Of a DNA stretch of 64,000 nt, positions 15,490 to 22,959 are shown in pieces. The notes below the pieces were generated by a model. It made no database searches. It worked only from the letters and a program-made list of their open reading frames with translations, and was not told where the DNA came from. This DNA comes from Actinoplanes missouriensis 431 (GTDB lineage Bacteria > Actinomycetota > Actinomycetes > Mycobacteriales > Micromonosporaceae), in contig NC_017093.1 of the NCBI RefSeq assembly GCF_000284295.1, forward strand, positions 7,874,001-7,938,000. The letters run 5' to 3'. Positions within the stretch are counted from its first letter, which is position 1, and each line of letters starts with the position of its first letter. Both the position numbers and the translations under genes were made by a program.

Positions 15490-16203
15490 CTAGACGGCGG
15501 GCTTGCGCAGCACGTAACCCACGCCGCGCAGGGTGTGGATCAGTCGCGGCTGCACGTTGTCCACCTTGCGACGCAGGTACGAGATGTAGGACTCGACGAT
15601 GTTGTCGTCGCCGCGGAAGTCGTATTTCCAGACGTGGTCCAGGATCTGCGCCTTGGAGAGCACCCGGTTGGCGTTGAGCATCAGGTAGCGCAGCAGCTTG
15701 AACTCGGTCGGCGAGAGCTGCACCCGGCTGCCCGCCCGGTAGACCTCGTGCGTCTCCTCGTCCAGCTCCAGGTCGGCGAAGACGAGCCGGGACGGCTGCT
15801 CCTCGCCGGCCGTGGTGCGGCGCAGCACCGCCCGGATCCGGGCGGTGAGCTCCTCCAGGCTGAACGGCTTGGTGACGTAGTCGTCGCCGCCGAGCGTGAG
15901 CCCGCGGATCTTGTCGTCGGTGCCGTCGCGGGCGGTCAGGAAGACCACCGGGGTGCGCTGCCCACCCTCCCGCATCAGGCGGATGACCTCGAAACCGTCG
16001 AGGTCGGGAAGCATGACGTCGAGCACGACGAGATCAGGCGCGGAGGTGCGCGCGGCGCTGACGGCCGCACTGCCACTGGTCGCGGTGGTGACGTCGAACC
16101 CGGCGAAGCGCAGGCTGGCGGAGAGCAGCTCGAGGATGTTCGCATCGTCCTCGACGACGAGCAGTTTCGCCTCGCTCTGCTTGGGCTGGGTCTGGGCGGC
16201 CAT
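15490..16203 (-). CDS. OmpR/PhoP-family response regulator
   Basis: A 237-residue response regulator. The receiver domain has acidic residues VVEDD, the phospho-Asp in LVVLDVMLPDLDGFE, and the conserved VTKPFSLEEL lysine. The winged-helix domain carries LSPTEFKLLRYLMLN and ends HTLRGVGYVLRKP, very like mycobacterial PhoP/TcrX. I chose the ATG at 16203, which has GGAGAAAG about ten bases upstream. It leads the kinase-HtrA series and lies 67 bp downstream of the acyltransferase gene on the same strand. Confidence 0.93.
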   Translation of the reverse strand: MAAQTQPKQSEAKLLVVEDDANILELLSASLRFAGFDVTTATSGSAAVSAARTSAPDLVVLDVMLPDLDGFEVIRLMREGGQRTPVVFLTARDGTDDKIRGLTLGGDDYVTKPFSLEELTARIRAVLRRTTAGEEQPSRLVFADLELDEETHEVYRAGSRVQLSPTEFKLLRYLMLNANRVLSKAQILDHVWKYDFRGDDNIVESYISYLRRKVDNVQPRLIHTLRGVGYVLRKPAV

Positions 16204-16269
16204 GGCGCCATTCTTTCTCCGCCCGCTGCGGCTCCGCTGCACAGTTGCTGAAAATTATCTGTGAGAGAG

Positions 16270-17172
16270 TCACGCTGCCAGGCGATAGGCCCGTCCGCCC
16301 AGGCTGGCCTGCGCGGCACGGGCCAGCGCGCCCCGCCCGGCACCGCTCTCCGGACGCAGCGCGGGAGCGGCCACCAGCGTGACGGTCAGCCGCCGGACCC
16401 GGGCCACCCGCAGCACCGAGGCCCAGAGCGTGTCGGCGCCGACGAACGCCGCCTCGGTCGAGTCGTAGCTGATCGAGATCGGGGCCACCGGCGCGCCGGC
16501 GTCGATCGCCGCCTGGAACAGAGCGGGGCGGAACGGGCCGCTCTCGGCGCCACAGTACGTCGTACCCTCGGGAAAGACCGCGACCGACCGCCCGGCGCGC
16601 AGCGCGGCAGCCACCTCGCCCACCGTCCGCGGCAGCGATTTCGGCCGGGTCCGGTCGATGAAGATGGCGCCGCTGCGGCCCGCCGTCGCGCCGATCGCCG
16701 GCCATTGCCGCACGTCGTGCTTCGCGACCAGCCGCACCGGGACGACCGCGTGCAGCGCGACGACGTCCAGCCAGGAGACGTGGTTGGCGACCAGCAGGCT
16801 GCCGGGGCGCGGCGCCGGACCGCGCCAGACCAGGCGGACACCGAGGACCGCGAGGATCGCGCGGGGCAGGGTCCGCAGCGCGCCGCCCCGCAGCAGCGCC
16901 GCCGGCAGCAGACCCATCAGGAGTACGGCGATCAGCCCGGCCACCCGCAGCGCGACGGTGACCGGAGTGGACGGCGACGCGTCACCGGGACGGCAGTCGT
17001 CGCCACACCCCGAAGCAGGCTGCCAGGTCGTGGCAGGGCTGGTCATCGTGGCAGGGCTGGTCATCGTGGCCGGGCTGGTCATCGTGGCCGGGCTGGTCAT
17101 CGTGGCGGGGCCGGTCATCGTGGCGGGGCCGGTCATCGTGGCGGGGCCGGTCATCGTGGCGGGGCCGGTCAT
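16270..17172 (-). CDS. PlsC-type lysophospholipid acyltransferase (OlsA-like) with repeated N-terminus
   Basis: A 300-residue acyltransferase. The catalytic HX4D motif is in ANHVSWLDVVAL and the glycerol-phosphate-binding motif in VAVFPEGTTYCG. A membrane segment (VAGLIAVLLMGLLPAALL) precedes them. The first 48 residues are eight exact hexapeptides, four MTGPAT then four MTSPAT, encoded by 18-bp units that each begin with ATG. The first ATG overlaps the upstream TGA as ATGA, and every unit repeats that stop-start overlap. Any of the eight ATGs could initiate. The upstream partner resembles OlsB, so the pair may make ornithine-type lipids, with this enzyme adding the second acyl chain. Confidence 0.85.
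   Translation of the reverse strand: MTGPATMTGPATMTGPATMTGPATMTSPATMTSPATMTSPATMTSPATTWQPASGCGDDCRPGDASPSTPVTVALRVAGLIAVLLMGLLPAALLRGGALRTLPRAILAVLGVRLVWRGPAPRPGSLLVANHVSWLDVVALHAVVPVRLVAKHDVRQWPAIGATAGRSGAIFIDRTRPKSLPRTVGEVAAALRAGRSVAVFPEGTTYCGAESGPFRPALFQAAIDAGAPVAPISISYDSTEAAFVGADTLWASVLRVARVRRLTVTLVAAPALRPESGAGRGALARAAQASLGGRAYRLAA
17029..17172 (-). repeat. 18-bp tandem array (8 units) at a coupled start
   Basis: Eight head-to-tail 18-bp units beginning ATGACCGGCCCCGCCACG (four units) or ATGACCAGCCC(G/T)GCCACG (four units). The period is a multiple of three, and each unit carries ATG in the acyltransferase frame plus TGA in the frame of the upstream gene. Confidence 0.95.
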
Positions 17173-17927
17173 CGTGTCGCGCCCAGGAAGTGCCGCCGGT
17201 ACCGCGGGTCCAGGCGATCCATCGAGAAGAGCACGTAGAAGTCGGCGCAGTCGAAGGCCGGGTCGTAGGCCGGCTCGCCGCAGACCCAGCTGCCCAGCCG
17301 CAGATATCCGCGGAGCAGCGCCGGAACCGCCACCTTGGGGTCGCCGGCGACGCCCTCGGCCGGGGTCCACGGCCGGCGCGGCTTCACCCGCAGCGCCGGC
17401 GGGGAGAGGTGCTTGCCGTTGATCCGCTCCCGGACGCCGGCCGCGGTCACGCCACCGTCGCCGAGCGGCACCGAGGCGCAGCCGCCCAGCCAGCGCAGGT
17501 TGTTGAGGTGCAGGTACCGGGCGATACCGGCCCACATCAGGTTGACCACGGCCCCGGAGCGGTGGTCCGGGTGCACGCAGGACCGGCCGATCTCGACCAG
17601 GTGGTCACGCAGCGGGCGCAGGGCGCTCAGGTCGAACTCGGAGTCCGCGTACCGGCGGCCGGCCAGCTCGGCGGCGCGCGGCGGGAGCATCCGGTACGTG
17701 CCCACCACCTCGCCGGTCGAGTCGTCCCGGACGATCAGGTGGTCGCAGTACGCGTCGAACTCGTCGCTGTCGAGACCGGCCGACCCGGTCAGTGTGGCGC
17801 CGAGCTCGCCGGCGAAGACGTCGTGACGCAGTCGCTGCGCGGCCTCGACGAGGCTCGCGTCGTCCGCGATGAGGAGCGTGTAGCCGCTGGTCCCGGTGGG
17901 TGCGGCGGCCGTCATCAGAACTGCCAT
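17169..17927 (-). CDS. GNAT-fold N-acyltransferase, OlsB-like
   Basis: A 252-residue GNAT-fold protein of the hemolysin/OlsB type. The core contains TGEVVGTYRML, the acyl-donor site region LVEIGRSCVHPDHRSGAVVNLMWAG, and GCASVPLGD. OlsB proteins transfer a 3-hydroxyacyl group from ACP to the alpha-amine of ornithine. Here the assignment rests on motif resemblance and on the coupled acyltransferase partner. The ATG at 17927 has only a weak ribosome-binding site, and a second ATG lies at 17915. The TGA overlaps the ATG of the next gene. Confidence 0.75.
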   Translation of the reverse strand: MAVLMTAAAPTGTSGYTLLIADDASLVEAAQRLRHDVFAGELGATLTGSAGLDSDEFDAYCDHLIVRDDSTGEVVGTYRMLPPRAAELAGRRYADSEFDLSALRPLRDHLVEIGRSCVHPDHRSGAVVNLMWAGIARYLHLNNLRWLGGCASVPLGDGGVTAAGVRERINGKHLSPPALRVKPRRPWTPAEGVAGDPKVAVPALLRGYLRLGSWVCGEPAYDPAFDCADFYVLFSMDRLDPRYRRHFLGATR

Positions 17928-18033
17928 GAGATCTGTGTAAGGGTGACAGCTGCCGATGGCGTGTCGGCTCAGGTGGCGATGCGTGACCGGTTGATGAACG
18001 ACGTGTGCGACGGCTGATCGATAGGGTCGGTGG

Positions 18034-18681
18034 ATGCTGATCCCGGCTCGATACAACGGACCTCCCGGAACCGGCAACGGCGGCTGGTGCGCGGGTGTCT
18101 TCGCGCAGGCCGCGGGCGTGCCGCGGGCACAGGTGACGCTGCGGGTGCCGCCGCCGCTGGAGGTCGAGCTCGACCTGCGCGACGACGGGGTCTGGGCCGG
18201 CGGCACGCTCGTCGCCTCGGTGGAGTCCGCCGGCTCCTTCCCGGACGTCGGCGTCGCGCCGGTGCCGCACGCCGAGGCGGTGACCGCCGCGAAAGGCTTC
18301 CCCGGCTTCACCCGGCACCCGTTCCCTGGCTGTTTCGTCTGCGGCCCGGACCACCCGGACGGCCTGCGGATCTTTCCGGGGGTGCTGCCGGACGGGCGGA
18401 CCGCCGCGCCGTGGACGGTCCCGGACGAGGTGACCGCGCCGGCCGTGTGGGCGGCGCTGGACTGCCCCGGCGGCTGGGCCGCGATCGCGGGCGGCCGGCC
18501 TTACGTCCTCGGGCGGATCACCGCGGCGATCGACGCTCTGCCGGAGCCGGGAGCCGAGTGCGTGGTGGTCGGCGCCGCCACCGGGATCTCCGGCCGGAAG
18601 GCGACCGTGGAATCCGCCGTGCACGGACCGGACGGGCGCCGGCTGGCCGCCGCGCGCGCCACCTGGATCGCCGTCGGCTGA
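18034..18681 (+). CDS. Hotdog-fold thioesterase-like protein
   Basis: A 215-residue protein with two hotdog-like halves. The most telling motif is FPGCFVCGPDHPDGLRIFPG, seen in PaaI-like thioesterase relatives. The second half has VWAALDCPGGWAAI and ends with a repeated strand pattern. It may hydrolyse or bind acyl-CoA, but no substrate can be named. It is divergent from the OlsB-like gene; the 106-bp gap would hold both promoters. Confidence 0.7.
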   Translation: MLIPARYNGPPGTGNGGWCAGVFAQAAGVPRAQVTLRVPPPLEVELDLRDDGVWAGGTLVASVESAGSFPDVGVAPVPHAEAVTAAKGFPGFTRHPFPGCFVCGPDHPDGLRIFPGVLPDGRTAAPWTVPDEVTAPAVWAALDCPGGWAAIAGGRPYVLGRITAAIDALPEPGAECVVVGAATGISGRKATVESAVHGPDGRRLAAARATWIAVG

Positions 18682-18875
18682 CGATGAGGTCCGCGCCGTG
18701 GAGACGGTGCTCACATTCCGCGCCACCAGGCAACCTGACAAGGCGATTGGTCACAGAGTGGACGTCCGGATGGAGGGCGCTCATACACGGCGTAGCCTTG
18801 ACGAGGAATCCTACCCGTCCTGCGTGACGGAGCAGTCACGTGATGACAAACACGGTGAAAGAGGCGAACGCGGCA

Positions 18876-21800
18876 GTGTCGACGCAGCAGACTTCGCAGG
18901 ACAATCCACTCGCGGACTTCGGTCCCAACGAGTGGATCGTCGATGAGATGTACCAGCGATACCTGGCCGACCCGACCAGTGTCGACCCTGCCTGGCACGA
19001 CTTCTTCGCCGACTACAAGCCGGCGATGGCATCGGGTTCGATCGCGACTCCGGACGAGGCCACGGCGGCCAACGCCACCGCGACCGCCGCGAAAGCCGGC
19101 ACTGACGCGCCCGCCGCGGCCACGGTCGCCCCGCCGAAACCGGTGACCCCGGCCGCCGCGCCGAAGGCGGAACCCAAGTCGAAGCCCGCCCCGGCCGAGA
19201 AGGCCGCGCCGAAGCCGTCGGCCAACGCCGCGGCGACCGGCGAGGCGAAGACCACCCCGCTGCGCGGTGTCGCCTCCAAGATCGTGCAGAACATGTCGGC
19301 CTCGCTCGAGGTCCCGACCGCCACCTCGGTGCGCGCGGTCCCGGCCAAGCTGATGGTCGACAACCGCATCGTGATCAACAACCACCTCTCCCGCGGTCGC
19401 GGTGGCAAGGTCAGCTTCACCCACCTGATCGGCTGGGCGCTGATCCGCGCGGTCGTCGAGCACCCGGAGATGAACAACTCCTTCGCCGAGATCGACGGCA
19501 AGCCCAACCTGGTCCAGCCGCCGCACATCAACCTGGGCATCGCGATCGACCTGGCGAAGAAGGACGGCTCGCGCACCCTCGTCGTGCCGTCCATCAAGGG
19601 CTGCGAGGCGATGGACTTCCGGCAGTTCTGGCAGGCGTACGAGGACGTGGTCCGGCGCGCCCGCCGCAACGAGCTGACCATGGAGGACTACTCCGGCACC
19701 ACGATCTCGCTGACCAACCCCGGCGGCATCGGCACCGTCCACTCCATCCCGCGCCTGATGAACGGCCAGAGCGCGATCATCGGTGTCGGCGCGATGGAGT
19801 ACCCCGCGCCGTACGCCGGGATGAGCGACGAGATGCTCACCGAGCTCGGCGTCAGCAAGGTCACCACGCTGACCAGCACCTACGACCACCGGGTCATCCA
19901 GGGTGCGCAGTCCGGCGAGTTCCTCAAGGTGATGCACGAGCTGCTGCTCGGCAACCACGGCTTCTACGACGAGATCTTCACGTCGCTGCGGATCCCGTAC
20001 GAGCCGGTCCGCTGGGTGCGCGACGTGGCCCGGACCTCCGAGGGGCAGATCGACAAGGCCGCCCGGGTGGTCGAGCTGATCCACGCGTACCGGGTGCGCG
20101 GTCACCTGATGGCCGACACCGACCCGCTCGAGTTCACCATCCGCAAGCACCCCGACCTGGACGTGCTGCAGCACGGCCTGACCCTGTGGGACCTGGACCG
20201 GACGTTCCCGGTCGGTGGCTTCGCCGGCAAGCAGAAGATGAAGCTGCGCGACGTCCTCGGCGTGCTGCGGGACAGCTACTGCCGCCGGGTCGGCATCGAG
20301 TACATGCACATCCAGGACCCGGAGGAGCGCCGCTGGGTCCAGGAGCGCATCGAGGTCAAGTACACCAAGCCGGACGCCGAGGAGCAGAAGCACATCCTGC
20401 ACCGGCTCAACGCCGGCGAGGCGTTCGAGACCTTCCTGCAGACCAAGTACGTCGGTCAGAAGCGGTTCTCGCTGGAGGGCGGCGAGTCGCTGATCCCGCT
20501 GCTCGACGCGGTCCTGCAGTCGTCGGCCGAGGCCGGTCTCGACGAGATGGTCATCGGCATGGCCCACCGCGGCCGGCTGAACGTGCTGACCAACATCGTC
20601 GGCAAGCCGTACGAGAAGATCTTCAACGAGTTCGAGGGTCAGATGGACCCGCGGTCGGCGCACGGCTCCGGTGACGTCAAGTACCACCTCGGTCAGACCG
20701 GCAAGTACACGACGCCGGACGGCGAGCACTCCACCACGGTCAGCGTGGTCGCCAACCCGTCGCACCTGGAGGCCGTGGACCCGGTGCTCGAGGGCATCGT
20801 CCGGGCCAAGCAGGACCGCCTCGACCTGGGCCTGCACGGTTACACCGTGCTGCCGGTGCTGGTGCACGGCGACGCCGCGTTCGCCGGTCAGGGCGTGGTC
20901 GCCGAGACGCTGAACCTGTCCCAGCTGCGCGGTTACCGGACCGGTGGCACGGTGCACGTCATCGTGAACAACCAGGTCGGTTTCACCACCGCCCCGGAGT
21001 ACAGCCGCTCGTCGATGTACTCGACCGACGTGGCCCGGATGATCCAGGCGCCGATCTTCCACGTGAACGGCGACGACCCCGAGGCCGTGGTCCGGGTCGC
21101 GAAGCTGGCCTTCGAGTACCGGCAGACGTTCAACAAGGACGTCGTGATCGACATGATCTGCTACCGCCGCCGCGGTCACAACGAGGGCGACGACCCGTCG
21201 ATGACCAACCCGCGGATGTACCAGATCATCGACACCAAGCGCAGCGTCCGGAAGCTCTACACCGAGGAGCTGATCGGCCGCGGCGACATCACCGTGCAGG
21301 AGGCCGAGGAGCAGCTGCGCGACTACCAGGGCAAGCTCGAGGGCGTCTTCAAGGCGACCCGGGACGCGGCCGGCACCCCGCCGCGGCCGCGGGTGCTCGC
21401 GGAGGAGCCGGAGCCGGTGACCGAGACCGCCGTCGACCCGGGCGTGGTGCGCGCGGTCGGCCAGGCGCACGTCGAGCTGCCCGAGGGCTTCACCCCGCAC
21501 AAGCGGGTCCAGCAGCTGCTGGACCGGCGCGCCAAGATGTCCACCGACGGCGGCATCGACTGGGGCTTCGGTGAGCTGATCGCGTTCGGCTCGCTGCTGC
21601 ACCAGGGCGTCACGGTCCGCCTCGCCGGTCAGGACTCGCGGCGCGGCACCTTCACCTCCCGGCACGCCGCGATCGTCGACGCGAAGACCGGCAAGGACTT
21701 CCTGCCGATCTCCACGCTGGCCACCGGCAACGCCCGGTTCTTCGTGCACGACTCGCTGCTCAGCGAGTACGCCGCGATGGGCTTCGAGTACGGGTACTCG

Positions 21801-22595
21801 GTGGAGAACCCGGACGCGCTGGTCCTCTGGGAGGCCCAGTTCGGCGACTTCGTCAACGGCGCGCAGTCGATCGTGGACGAGTTCCTCTCCTCCGGCGAGG
21901 TGAAGTGGGGCCAGCAGTCGTCGCTGGTGCTGCTGCTCCCGCACGGCATGGAGGGTCAGGGCCCGGACCACTCGTCCGGCCGTCCCGAGCGCTTCCTGCA
22001 GCTCTGCGCGCAGGACAACATGCGCGTGGCGAACCCGACCACCCCGGCGAACTACTTCCACCTGCTGCGCCGCCAGGCCCTGAGCAGCAAGCGCAAGCCG
22101 CTGGTGGTCTTCTCGCCGAAATCGCTGCTGCGTCACAAGGCAGCCGTCTCGTCGGTGAGCGAGTTCACCGAGGGCACCTTCCAGCCGGTGATCGGCGACG
22201 CCGGGATCAACGGCACGCCGCTCGACGCGAACGCGGTGAAGCGGGTCCTGCTCTGCTCCGGCAAGGTCTACTACGACCTGGCGCAGGCGCGGGCGGACCG
22301 CGGCAACACCGACACCGCGATCATCCGGATGGAGCAGATCTACCCGCTGCCCGTCGAGGAGCTGCGGTCGCTGCTCGCGCAGTACCCGAACGCCGAGGAC
22401 TTCGCCTGGGTCCAGGAGGAGCCGGCGAACCAGGGCGCCTGGTCGTTCGTGGCGCTCAACCTGCTCGAGCACCTGGAGGGCGTCCGGCTCCGCCGGATCT
22501 CCCGCCCGGCCGCCGCCGCCCCGGCGGTGGGCTCGGCCAAGATGCACGACGCCGAGCAGGCCGCGCTGATCGAGGCGTCGCTGCCGCGTCCGTGA
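18876..22595 (+). CDS. kgd: Multifunctional 2-oxoglutarate dehydrogenase E1/E2 (Kgd/OdhA)
   Basis: A ~1239-residue actinobacterial fusion. It begins with FGPNEWIVDEMYQRYLADP, continues through an Ala/Pro/Lys-rich linker (~50-125), an E2 succinyltransferase catalytic domain without a lipoyl domain (TYDHRVIQGAQSGEF carries the catalytic His), and a thiamine-diphosphate E1 domain to the end (GMAHRGRLNVL, RRRGHNEGDDPSMTNPRMY). It decarboxylates 2-oxoglutarate in the TCA cycle and works with E3 and a lipoylated E2. I chose the GTG giving MSTQQTSQ by analogy with relatives; GTG 18840 and ATG 18843 also have a ribosome-binding site. Its stop codon lies in the first copy of a 20-bp repeat. Confidence 0.95.
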   Translation: MSTQQTSQDNPLADFGPNEWIVDEMYQRYLADPTSVDPAWHDFFADYKPAMASGSIATPDEATAANATATAAKAGTDAPAAATVAPPKPVTPAAAPKAEPKSKPAPAEKAAPKPSANAAATGEAKTTPLRGVASKIVQNMSASLEVPTATSVRAVPAKLMVDNRIVINNHLSRGRGGKVSFTHLIGWALIRAVVEHPEMNNSFAEIDGKPNLVQPPHINLGIAIDLAKKDGSRTLVVPSIKGCEAMDFRQFWQAYEDVVRRARRNELTMEDYSGTTISLTNPGGIGTVHSIPRLMNGQSAIIGVGAMEYPAPYAGMSDEMLTELGVSKVTTLTSTYDHRVIQGAQSGEFLKVMHELLLGNHGFYDEIFTSLRIPYEPVRWVRDVARTSEGQIDKAARVVELIHAYRVRGHLMADTDPLEFTIRKHPDLDVLQHGLTLWDLDRTFPVGGFAGKQKMKLRDVLGVLRDSYCRRVGIEYMHIQDPEERRWVQERIEVKYTKPDAEEQKHILHRLNAGEAFETFLQTKYVGQKRFSLEGGESLIPLLDAVLQSSAEAGLDEMVIGMAHRGRLNVLTNIVGKPYEKIFNEFEGQMDPRSAHGSGDVKYHLGQTGKYTTPDGEHSTTVSVVANPSHLEAVDPVLEGIVRAKQDRLDLGLHGYTVLPVLVHGDAAFAGQGVVAETLNLSQLRGYRTGGTVHVIVNNQVGFTTAPEYSRSSMYSTDVARMIQAPIFHVNGDDPEAVVRVAKLAFEYRQTFNKDVVIDMICYRRRGHNEGDDPSMTNPRMYQIIDTKRSVRKLYTEELIGRGDITVQEAEEQLRDYQGKLEGVFKATRDAAGTPPRPRVLAEEPEPVTETAVDPGVVRAVGQAHVELPEGFTPHKRVQQLLDRRAKMSTDGGIDWGFGELIAFGSLLHQGVTVRLAGQDSRRGTFTSRHAAIVDAKTGKDFLPISTLATGNARFFVHDSLLSEYAAMGFEYGYSVENPDALVLWEAQFGDFVNGAQSIVDEFLSSGEVKWGQQSSLVLLLPHGMEGQGPDHSSGRPERFLQLCAQDNMRVANPTTPANYFHLLRRQALSSKRKPLVVFSPKSLLRHKAAVSSVSEFTEGTFQPVIGDAGINGTPLDANAVKRVLLCSGKVYYDLAQARADRGNTDTAIIRMEQIYPLPVEELRSLLAQYPNAEDFAWVQEEPANQGAWSFVALNLLEHLEGVRLRRISRPAAAAPAVGSAKMHDAEQAALIEASLPRP

Positions 22596-22670
22596 CGAGC
22601 GGACCGTGCCCGTGACGAGCTGACCGTACCCGTGACGAGCTGACCTCGTCCGTGACGAGCTGAAAAGGCG
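22591..22670 (+). repeat. 20-bp tandem array (4 units) containing the kgd stop
   Basis: Four 20-bp units start at 22591, 22611, 22631 and 22651, each with CGTGACGAGC followed by TGACC or a close variant. The first unit contains the kgd TGA. The array runs directly into the terminator hairpin. Confidence 0.9.
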
Positions 22671-22700
22671 GGGCCGCGCAGGGATTCCTGCGCGGCCCCG
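22669..22700 (+). terminator. Terminator hairpin after kgd
   Basis: A perfect 14-bp GC stem (22669-22682 with 22687-22700) around the loop GATT. No long T-run follows, as is usual in high-GC actinobacteria. It ends 14 bp before the next gene. Confidence 0.8.
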
Positions 22701-22714
22701 CTTACTATCCGCTC

Positions 22715-22894
22715 ATGTACTTCACCGATCGTGGCATCGAGGAGCTCGTCGAACGGCGCGGCGAAGAGACCGTGACCCTGGAGTGGATCGGCGAGCAGCT
22801 GCGTACCTTCGTCGACATGAACCCGGAGTTCGAGACTCCGATCGAGCGGTTCGCCACCTGGCTGGCCCGTGACGACGAGGACGAAGACGAGTAG
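22715..22894 (+). CDS. DUF6104-type small acidic protein
   Basis: A 59-residue protein, MYFTDRGIEELVERRGEE..., ending in an acidic tail (ARDDEDEDE). It matches the small uncharacterised family found between kgd and pta in related actinobacteria, as far as I recall. No catalytic motif is visible; helix-rich with an amphipathic N-terminal half. The function is unknown. It is followed by pta on the same strand after 65 bp. Confidence 0.8.
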   Translation: MYFTDRGIEELVERRGEETVTLEWIGEQLRTFVDMNPEFETPIERFATWLARDDEDEDE

Positions 22895-22959
22895 ATCTCA
22901 CAGGCGGAACGGGACTTTCGGCCCGGCCGGAGGCTGATCAGGCCGGTAGGTTGAATCCC

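Noticed and set aside
12221..15493. Long plus-strand open frame across htrA and the sensor kinase
   Set aside because: It runs antisense through two well-supported genes and an intergenic gap, with Arg/Gly/Leu-rich low-complexity translation and no recognisable motif.
18711..22547. Very long open frame on the minus strand antisense to kgd
   Set aside because: It follows the complementary codon phase of kgd, is His/Arg/Gly/Val-rich with no domain, and has no ribosome-binding site. Such shadows are normal at this GC content.
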